A stretch of 64,000 nt of DNA from Planctomycetota bacterium (lineage in GTDB: Bacteria; Planctomycetota; UBA1135; GCA-002686595), in NCBI GenBank assembly GCA_023150475.1, contig JAKLKU010000020.1:62001-126000 (forward strand), written 5' to 3'. The position numbers and the translations under genes are program-made. Shown here in pieces: positions 8,058 to 15,979 of the stretch. Below the pieces are notes generated by a model. The model did not search any database. It was not told the DNA's origin and worked only from the letters and a program-made list of their open reading frames with translations. The first letter of the stretch is position 1, and every line of letters begins with the position of its first letter.

Positions 8058-9422
8058 ATGCGCCGCCTCCATCGCGTCCTCGGTTCGTTGCTCGTCCTGC
8101 CGCTCGTCGTGTGGATCGCGACCGGCGTGCTCTTCCACGTCAAGCACCGTTACGACGAAGCGTACGAAGCGCTCGCCGTGCCGCCGGAACGCACTCCCGA
8201 TTGGGCGAGCGCACGGCTCGCGCCCGCCGACGTGCTCGCGCGAGCGGGAGTCGAGCCGCCGCTCGTGCTCGCCGTCCATCCTTCGGGTGCACTTGCCTAC
8301 TTCGCGCGGCGCGCCGGCGCGCCGGTCGCGCTCGATGCTGCGAGCGGCGCGGAGCTCGCCATCGCCGACGAAGCGGGCGCTCGCCGTTGGATCACCGCCG
8401 CGCTCGCGCGTTCCCCGCACGTCGCGCGTCACGGCGAACTCGTCCAGGACCTTGCGCCGAGCGCGACGAACGTGCGCTCGATGCGCACCGGTGTCGAGGA
8501 TCCCGCGTTGGTCTTCGAGACCACCGGAGCGAAACGCATCACCGTCGACCTCGTCACGGGCGAGCTCACGCAGACCGGCGAGCTCAACGACTTCATCGAC
8601 GCGACCTACGCGCTGCACTATCTGCAGTGGACGCCGTGGAGCGCCGTGAACGTCGCGCTCGTGCTCGTCGCGCTGCCGCTCGTGCTCCTACTCGCGGGGA
8701 CCGGCGTGCGGCTCGTCTTCGCGAAGTCGCGAGCGGACGGACGGTCGGCGGCCGGCGCGTCGGCCGAAGGACGAACGCGCTCCGGGCGGTTCCGCGCACC
8801 GGTGCTGCTCGTCGGAGCAGGCGGGCTCGCCGTGCTCGCGTCGCTCGGCGGTTGCCGCGCGCCGGCGGCGGTGCCCGGCGCTCGATCGGGCACGGAGTCC
8901 GTCGCCGGACCGGAGACGGATGCCGCCGACGAGACCTCCGCGCTGCGCGGGGAGGACGTCGAGGCCCGGGAGCAGGTCCTCCGGACGCTCGACGAGCTCT
9001 ACGCGGCCTTCTGTTTCGACGCGGGCGGCGAGGCGGACTGGGAGACGCTGCGCGAGCTCGCCGTCGCAGGCGCCGTGTGGTTTGCGCCGTGCGTCGCCGG
9101 CGAGGCGCCGCGCCCGTTCGACACCGCTCGCTTCCTGGCGGACTTCCGCGACGCCATCCGGCGTGAGCCCGGGCTCGTCGCGGGGTTCCACGAGCGCATC
9201 GTCCACGCCCGGATCGACACGTTCGGCGGCGTCGCGCACGCGTGGGTCGCGTTCGAGGGCTTCGTCCCTGGGACGACCGTGGTGCGTACCCGAGGGCTCG
9301 ACAGCATCCAATTGCTGCTCGACCGCGGGCGCTGGCGCGTCGCGAGCTTCACGACGCAATACGAGTCGCACGAGCTCACGCTTCCGCGCCGGTTCGTGTC
9401 CGCACGCCGCACGGATTCGTAA
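8058..9422 (+). CDS. PepSY-TM membrane protein fused to a lipoprotein-like SnoaL/NTF2-type domain
   Basis: The 454-residue frame reads as two proteins in one. Residues 1-230 resemble PepSY-associated membrane proteins: MRRLHRVLGSLLVLPLVVWIATGVLFHVKHRY at the start, then a soluble part, then NDFIDATYALHYLQWTPW and a second membrane helix. These are usually linked to metal uptake or respiratory envelope functions. At residues 249-266 there is a lipoprotein-like signal (VLLVGAGGLAVLASLGGC, Cys266). The last 170 residues look like an NTF2/SnoaL-type fold (REQVLRTLDELYAAFC, ending IQLLLDRGRWRVASFTTQYE). An in-frame GTG at 8802 would give a separate 206-residue lipoprotein. Whether the cell makes one fusion or two products cannot be told from sequence. 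The start is the second of two nearby ATGs, the one in this frame. Confidence 0.65.
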   Translation: MRRLHRVLGSLLVLPLVVWIATGVLFHVKHRYDEAYEALAVPPERTPDWASARLAPADVLARAGVEPPLVLAVHPSGALAYFARRAGAPVALDAASGAELAIADEAGARRWITAALARSPHVARHGELVQDLAPSATNVRSMRTGVEDPALVFETTGAKRITVDLVTGELTQTGELNDFIDATYALHYLQWTPWSAVNVALVLVALPLVLLLAGTGVRLVFAKSRADGRSAAGASAEGRTRSGRFRAPVLLVGAGGLAVLASLGGCRAPAAVPGARSGTESVAGPETDAADETSALRGEDVEAREQVLRTLDELYAAFCFDAGGEADWETLRELAVAGAVWFAPCVAGEAPRPFDTARFLADFRDAIRREPGLVAGFHERIVHARIDTFGGVAHAWVAFEGFVPGTTVVRTRGLDSIQLLLDRGRWRVASFTTQYESHELTLPRRFVSARRTDS

Positions 9423-9550
9423 CTCTCCCGATTTGCTCCCTGGCCGAGCGGCCGGGCGGCGGTTAGAACGGCGCGCCACATTCGCGCGCACGAGAGGCAG
9501 GTCACTAGGGGCCGACTTCACGCTGAGCCGCCGCGACCCCACGCACCTGG

Positions 9551-10417
9551 ATGACGAACGATGTCGATGCCACGACGCCGCCCTGGCGCCGTTCTTGGTT
9601 CTACCGCGCTCCTGGTGAGACGCCGACCTTGGTGTGGGTCGCGCTGATCCACGTGCTCGCGATCGTCGGGCTCGTGTTCTGCGCGTGGCCGCCGTTGTGG
9701 GCGGTGATCGTCGCCGGAGTGCTCTACTTCCTCGGCGCGCTCGGGACCACGGTCGCGTACCACCGTGTGCTCGCGCATCACACGGCGACGATGCACCCGT
9801 GGATCGAGCGAGCGCTGGTGTTCTTCGGCGTGTTCAACGGCTCGGGCGATCCGCTGACGTGGGCCGCGAACCACCGCCACCACCACGCGAACAGCGACGG
9901 TCCGCTCGACGTCTCGTCGCCGCGCCACGGCGGATTCTGGTGGGCGCACCTGCGCTGGCTCTGGCAAGCGGAGCAAGCGTCGGTCGAGCGCTACACACCC
10001 GATCTGCTGAAGCGGGGGCACGGCGTGTGGCGCAAGCTGCAGGTGCCGATCGTCGTCTCTTCGTTGTGCTTCGGCGCCACGTTCTTCGCGTTCCTGCCGG
10101 CCGACGAAGCGCTCGCGGCGTGGCTCTGGGTCGGACCGGTGCGGCTCGTGCTCGCGCTGCACGCGCAGTGTTCGGTCAACAGCCTCTGCCACCTCGGGCC
10201 GCTGACCCGCGAACACGGCTCCGGCAAGAACGTCGCGTGGCTGACGCTCTTCCACGCCGGCCAAGGCGAGAACTGGCACGCGAACCACCACCGCGACCCC
10301 AACGACCCGCGGCTCGGCCGCAAGTGGTGGGAGCTCGACCTCGGTTGGTGGTGCCTCGCCGGCCTCGAACGCGTCAGGCTCGCGCGTGTGACGGCGCGCG
10401 CCCGACGCCGCGACTGA
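9551..10417 (+). CDS. Fatty acid (acyl-CoA/acyl-lipid) desaturase
   Basis: This 288-residue integral membrane di-iron enzyme introduces a double bond into a fatty acyl chain. All three histidine boxes of the delta-9 type are present: HRVLAHH (71-77), HRHHH (108-112) and HANHH (about 242-246). Membrane segments lie between them (VWVALIHVLAIVGLVF, WAVIVAGVLYFLGAL, and a later pair near 165-190). The length is short but normal for bacterial acyl desaturases. The reaction needs O2, in line with an aerobic host. The start is the ATG at 9551. No strong ribosome site precedes it, and no in-frame alternative is better. The gene stands alone, convergent with the oxidoreductase genes. Confidence 0.93.
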   Translation: MTNDVDATTPPWRRSWFYRAPGETPTLVWVALIHVLAIVGLVFCAWPPLWAVIVAGVLYFLGALGTTVAYHRVLAHHTATMHPWIERALVFFGVFNGSGDPLTWAANHRHHHANSDGPLDVSSPRHGGFWWAHLRWLWQAEQASVERYTPDLLKRGHGVWRKLQVPIVVSSLCFGATFFAFLPADEALAAWLWVGPVRLVLALHAQCSVNSLCHLGPLTREHGSGKNVAWLTLFHAGQGENWHANHHRDPNDPRLGRKWWELDLGWWCLAGLERVRLARVTARARRRD

Positions 10418-10594
10418 GCGCGCGGGCGGACCCGCGCACCAGGCGCGTGACGCGCTGCGCTTGCTGTGTTCGCCGGGCTCGCTGGGCTCGCCGCATTCGT
10501 CACGGGCGGCGCTCGACGCCACGCAGGCTCGCGCGCTGCGTGGCGCCGGTGGGAGCTCGGGCTGAACCGAGCGCGTGTCGTCGCGCGTCGGCGA

Positions 10595-12042
<1,448 letters not shown>

Positions 12043-12046
<4 letters not shown>

Positions 12047-13434
12047 CGCGACGCCTCCACGGCGTGCTCGGAGCCGATGCGGTGCACCCGTTCGACGATC
12101 TCCTGGGCCGACGGCAGCACGCCGCCCATGCGGCGCAGGTGCCGGATCTCGATGCCGCCGATGTCGGCCTTGTGCAGGGCGAGCCGCAGCTCGTCCTCGA
12201 GTTGTCCGCTGCTCGCTTCGACGACGAGCAGGCGTTTCGCGTGCTCGAGATGCGGACGCAAGCGGTCGATCGGGAACGGCCAGATCGTCAGCGGTTGGAA
12301 GAGTCCGACCCGGACGCCCTCCTGACGCAGCGTCTCGACGGCGGACTTCGCCATCCGCGCCGGGATGTTGCACGCGACGAGCAGGAGCTCCGCGTCGTCG
12401 ACGCGGTAGCCGCTCGCGCGCTGCTCGTGCTCCGTGATCGTGCGGTACTTCGCTTCGAGGTGCTCGTTGTGCTTCTCGAGGTCGGCCCAATCGATGTAGA
12501 TCGAGCTGTGCAGGTTCTTCTTGTGCTCCGCGTCGCCCCAGACGGCCCAACTCGGCAACCCGGGCACGATCAGCTTCTCGGGCAGCGTCACGCGCCCGGT
12601 GATCTGTCCGAGGTACCCGTCGGCCGCGACGATCACGGGGTTGCGGTACTTGAAGGAGAGCTCGAACGCGAGCATCGTCAGGTCGAGCATCTCCTGCGGC
12701 GAGCTCGGCGCGAGCACGATCGCGTGCGTGTTGCCGTGACCGAGTCCGCGCGCGGCGAGTTTGATGTCCGCCTGTTCGGGTCCGATGTTGCCGAGTCCCG
12801 GTCCCGGCCGCATCACGTTGATGAACACGCCCGGCAGCTCCGCGCCGATCATGTACGAGATGCCTTCGAGCATCAGGCTGAAGCCCGGCGAGCTCGTGAA
12901 CGTCAACGTCGGCAAACCGGCGCCCGACGTGCCGTACATGTGGTTGACGGTCGCGACTTCGCTGCACGCTTGCATGAAGACACCGTCGAGCTTCGGCAAC
13001 AGCTTCGCGAGCAGCTCCGCGCCTTCCGTGGACGGCGTGATCGGATAGCCGTACACGTGCCGGCAACCGGCGAGCAGCGCGCCGACCGCCGCCGCGTAGT
13101 TGCCTTTCAGCACCAACGGCTCGCAACGCGGCAAGCGCACTTCGCGCGCCGGGATGTCACGCGGCTTCGGAGTCGGCGCGAGTTCCCCGTAGAGCTTCGT
13201 GGGATCCTCGAGTTCGTAGCCGTCGCGCGTGATGCCGAACGGTTCGGGACACGCGGCGATGCAGAGCCCGCAGTCGTTGCAGAGCTCGCGATCGATCAAG
13301 ACCGGCACCAGACCGGACGCTTGATCGACCTCGCTGCCGAGCGTGATCGCGTGTTTCGGACAGGACTCGATGCAACGCCCGCAGCCCTTGCAGAGGTGCG
13401 GTTCCAGGACGACCTTCGGTCGTTCGCTCGCCAT
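12043..13434 (-). CDS. 2-oxoacid:ferredoxin oxidoreductase, fused delta-alpha subunit
   Basis: The 463-residue product begins with a two-[4Fe-4S] ferredoxin-like delta domain: CKGCGRCIESCP and CNDCGLCIAACP within the first 65 residues. A linker follows, then the alpha (pyrimidine-binding) domain: GYPITPSTEGAELL, GLPTLTFTSSPGFSLMLEGISYMIGAELPGVFINVMRPGPGLGN and the C-terminal transketolase-type domain. Electrons from the partner beta subunit's TPP site would pass through these clusters to ferredoxin. It is the first gene of a two-gene operon and overlaps the beta-gamma gene by 4 bp. The ATG at 13434 is preceded by aaggagac at good spacing. The longer open frame upstream is spacer. Confidence 0.9.
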
Positions 13435-13737
13435 GTTCGGGTCTCCTTCGCCCGCGCGTTCGGCCGGCGGGCCACGGCTCTCCTGCAGGCCTCGGGCGTC
13501 CACCCGGACTCCGAGGTGCGTAGGGGAGTTGTTCGGCTCAAGTGTCCCGAACACGTGCGCGCGAAGGCGTCCGGCCTTGGGCGCAGGTCGCGCGGCAAGA
13601 GGGAGTAGGCGCGGCGTCGAGGCGGCGCCGGACGGCCCTGGGGGCGAAACGTTTTCGCGCACCCGCGGCCAAGTTTCGCGATCGGTTCGGTCGATTCGGC
13701 CCGCTCTCGGCGCGCTCTCCGCCGCCGCTCGCCCCGC
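13435..13737. other. Divergent intergenic spacer
   Basis: This 303-bp spacer lies between the leftward oxidoreductase operon and the rightward EAL-HDOD gene. Both promoters should lie here. Apart from the ribosome site of the oxidoreductase gene at its left edge, I recognise no promoter, operator or RNA structure. Confidence 0.45.
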
Positions 13738-14934
13738 ATGACTCAGCCGAAGCTCCTGCTCGCACGCCAACCGATCTTCGATCGTGACCAGCGAGTCGCC
13801 TCGTACGAGTTGCTCTTCCGCGACACGGTCTCGCACGAAGCCCGAGTGGGCGACCAACAAGCCGCGACGGCCGAGCTGGTCGCGCGCGCGTTGATCGATG
13901 TCGGACTCGACACCTTGGTCGGTTCGCGGCGAGCTTGGATCAACGTGTCGCGGGAGTTCCTCGTCGGGCGCCAGTGGTCCACGCTGCCTCCGCAACGGAT
14001 CGTGCTCGAAGTGCTCGAAAGCGTGACCGCGGAGCCCGAAGTGCGCGAAGCGCGAACGGCGGGCTTCACGATCGCCCTCGATGACTTCGAAATCACGCCG
14101 CGGACGGTCGGACTGATCCCGGAGTGCGACGTCGTGAAGATCGACTGCTTGCAGCGGGATGCGGCGGACGTCCGACGCGCGGCGAAGCGGCTCCAGCCCT
14201 ACGGCAAACGCTTGCTCGCGGAGAAGGTGGAGACGCGTGAGTCGTTCGACGCGTGCATGGAAGCCGGGTACACGCTGTTCCAGGGTTACTTCTTCGCGCG
14301 GCCGTCGCCGGTGCACGGCAGGCAAGTGAAGGTCGATCACACGGCGACGATGCGGTTGATCGCCGAGCTCAACTCACCCGACATTTCGATCGAGCGCATC
14401 ACTCAGCTCATCCAGGCCGACGTCGCGTTGACGTATCGCCTGGTGTGCTACGCCAACTCGGCGTGGCTCGGCCGCGAAGTGCGGATCACCCATCTACGCG
14501 ACGTGGTCACGATGCTCGGCATCGATCGCGTGCGCGCGTGCGCGACCTTGCTCGCGCTCGGCGCGATGTCGGCGAAACCAGTCGAACTCGCCGTCACCGC
14601 GCTGGTCCGCGCGCGGTACTGCGAGCTGCTCGGCGGATTGCACGGAGGCGAAGCGCAGCGGCACTTCGTGGTCGGACTGTTCTCGGTGCTCGACGCCTAT
14701 CTCGACGAGCCGATGACGGTGATCGCGCCGCGCCTCGGGCTCGATGCGGAGCTCTGCGCGGCGCTCGTCGACCACTCGGGCCGCCTCGGCGAGGTGCTCG
14801 AAGCGGCGATCGCGTGCGAACGCGCGGACTGGGAAGGCCGCGCGCTCAAGGGCTACGACTCCGGCGAACTCGCGCGGGCCTACCTCGAAGCGTTGACGTG
14901 GGCGACTCGCACGCAGGCTTCGCTGACGAACTGA
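13738..14934 (+). CDS. EAL-HDOD (YuxH-like) signalling protein
   Basis: The 398-residue protein has an N-terminal EAL-type domain (RQPIFDRDQRVASYELLFR at 9-27, then TIALDDFEI and VVKIDC) and a C-terminal HDOD domain (from about residue 200: LIAELNSPDISIERITQLIQADVALTYRLVCYANSAW). The EAL signature is degenerate: the motif position reads EVL (IVLEVLES), and several metal-ligand positions look altered. It is therefore more likely a c-di-GMP receptor or regulator than a phosphodiesterase. Family members act in motility, surface and stress signalling. It is soluble, with no signal peptide. The start is the ATG at 13738. It is followed by a very strong hairpin at 14996-15024. Confidence 0.85.
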   Translation: MTQPKLLLARQPIFDRDQRVASYELLFRDTVSHEARVGDQQAATAELVARALIDVGLDTLVGSRRAWINVSREFLVGRQWSTLPPQRIVLEVLESVTAEPEVREARTAGFTIALDDFEITPRTVGLIPECDVVKIDCLQRDAADVRRAAKRLQPYGKRLLAEKVETRESFDACMEAGYTLFQGYFFARPSPVHGRQVKVDHTATMRLIAELNSPDISIERITQLIQADVALTYRLVCYANSAWLGREVRITHLRDVVTMLGIDRVRACATLLALGAMSAKPVELAVTALVRARYCELLGGLHGGEAQRHFVVGLFSVLDAYLDEPMTVIAPRLGLDAELCAALVDHSGRLGEVLEAAIACERADWEGRALKGYDSGELARAYLEALTWATRTQASLTN

Positions 14935-14958
14935 GCACTCGGCCCGGCGCGGCCCGGG

Positions 14959-14992
14959 CTTCGTGCTGGGCTTTGTGCTGGGCTTTGTGTTG
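14959..14992. repeat. 12-bp direct repeat (2.5 copies)
   Basis: The unit gtgctgggcttt occurs twice in tandem, followed by a partial, diverged copy (gtgttggtcg). It lies in the short spacer between two convergent genes, just before the terminator-like palindrome. It appears non-coding. Confidence 0.7.
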
Positions 14993-14995
14993 GTC

Positions 14996-15024
14996 GTCGC
15001 GCCGGGCGCGGCGCCCGGCGCGAC
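14996..15024. terminator. Perfect 14-bp-arm palindrome, probable bidirectional terminator
   Basis: The arms gtcgcgccgggcgc and gcgcccggcgcgac are exact reverse complements around a single central G. They sit between the convergent EAL-HDOD and fasciclin genes. The RNA hairpin would be extremely stable with a loop opened to a few bases. There is no U tract, so it would act as a hairpin stop or RNA-end protector rather than a textbook intrinsic terminator. Confidence 0.6.
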
Positions 15025-15031
15025 GCGTCCC

Positions 15032-15616
15032 TCACGGGAGATCGAGCGGCACGAGGACGCGGTCGATCGTGTAGACGAGCCCGTTCACGACGCGCTTCTT
15101 GGTCGCGAAGTCGACCCGCGGATCGCGCAAGCCGGGTTCGGCGTCCTGCAAGTCCTTGCCGACGAGCAGCAGTTGGCCGCCCTGCAGAGTGTCGATGCGC
15201 TGCGTCGCGAGTTCCTTCGGCGAGAGCGAACTCGGCGCGACGTGATAGGTGAGGACCTGCGTCAGCACCGGGAGCGGATCGCCACCGCCCAACGTCGTCA
15301 GCACGCCGACGATCGCTTGGAACGCGCCCGCTTCGTCGGTGCCCGCGTAACCGAAGTCGCGCGCGAGCCGGATGAACGCGAGATCGTTCGGCGCGAACAC
15401 CGTCAGGTCGGCCGCGGCGTCGTCGAGCGCGCCTTCGAGACCTGCCGCGAGGACGGCGTTGAGCAACATGTCGTAGTCGAAGGGATTCGAGTCGAACACG
15501 CCGCCCGAGGACGCGACGAGATCGGTGATCGTGTGCGTCGAGCTCGCGGGTTGCGCGGGAGCTTGCGCGCCGAGCGCGCCGACGGTGAGGAGTGCGGCGA
15601 AGCCGAGGTTCTTCAT
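15032..15616 (-). CDS. Secreted fasciclin (FAS1) domain protein
   Basis: The 194-residue product has a signal peptide (KNLGFAALLTVGALGAQA) and then a single FAS1 domain filling the rest. It shows the family landmarks DLTVFAPNDLAFIRLA, then VLTYHVAPSSLSPKEL, GGQLLLVGKDL and a final VVNGLVYTIDRVLVP. FAS1 domains mediate adhesion or matrix binding outside the cell. The ATG at 15616 has aggaaa about 7 bp upstream. The 195 bp before it hold two inverted repeats with the core gttcg/cgaac, which may be operators. The gene ends against the strong palindrome shared with the EAL-HDOD gene. Confidence 0.9.
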   Translation of the reverse strand: MKNLGFAALLTVGALGAQAPAQPASSTHTITDLVASSGGVFDSNPFDYDMLLNAVLAAGLEGALDDAAADLTVFAPNDLAFIRLARDFGYAGTDEAGAFQAIVGVLTTLGGGDPLPVLTQVLTYHVAPSSLSPKELATQRIDTLQGGQLLLVGKDLQDAEPGLRDPRVDFATKKRVVNGLVYTIDRVLVPLDLP

Positions 15617-15651
15617 GGCTGGTTTCCTGTGCGATGTCCTGGAGTCGCGGA

Positions 15652-15668
15652 TCGTTCGTCGCGAACGA
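15652..15668. promoter_or_regulatory. Inverted repeat upstream of the fasciclin gene
   Basis: The 7-bp arms tcgttcg and cgaacga flank the spacer tcg. The site ends 36 bp upstream of the fasciclin ATG, where a regulator could act. A second, related repeat lies at 15770-15787. Confidence 0.4.
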
Positions 15669-15769
15669 CCTGCCGCGCGGAGGTTCGTGGCTCGACGCGC
15701 GGCGGATTCGCCGCGACACGAAGATTTCGTGCCGAGGACTCCGCCTTGCGCGCTCGTTCCGCGCGACTC

Positions 15770-15787
15770 GTTCGTCGCTGGACGAAC
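15770..15787. promoter_or_regulatory. Second gttcg/cgaac inverted repeat
   Basis: The 7-bp arms gttcgtc and gacgaac flank the spacer gctg. It shares its core with the repeat at 15652-15668. It lies between the 48-residue membrane protein gene and the fasciclin gene. Confidence 0.35.
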
Positions 15788-15811
15788 GCGAATCGTTCCG
15801 TCGGGAGTCGT

Positions 15812-15958
15812 TCAGTCGGCGGCGAGCATCGCGTACGCGATCACGGCGGCGGTGGCGACGAACACGGCGAGGAAGATCCAGTTACGGCGGCGACGGACGA
15901 CCGGGTCTTCCGTGCCCCAGTGCACGATCGATGCGAAGAACTCGAGCAAGGCGTCCAA
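15812..15958 (-). CDS. 48-residue single-pass membrane protein
   Basis: This small gene has a TTG start at 15958 with a clear ribosome site (gggagg, 8 bp upstream). It begins 21 bp after the stop of the STT3-like gene, so it is probably co-translated with it. The product begins LDALLEFFASIVHWGTEDP, continues with a basic patch (VVRRRRNW) and ends in one membrane helix (IFLAVFVATAAVIAYAMLAAD). Charge placement predicts the N-terminus inside the cell. I do not recognise a family. A small accessory subunit of the upstream membrane protein is a reasonable guess from position alone. Confidence 0.6.
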   Translation of the reverse strand: MDALLEFFASIVHWGTEDPVVRRRRNWIFLAVFVATAAVIAYAMLAAD

Positions 15959-15979
15959 TCGCAGAGCCTCCCGTCGGCC

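Noticed and set aside
9430-9500. tRNA-like D-arm sequence (ggccgagcggccgg followed by ggttag)
   Set aside because: It resembles a serine-tRNA D-arm, but no anticodon arm, T-arm or acceptor pairing follows.
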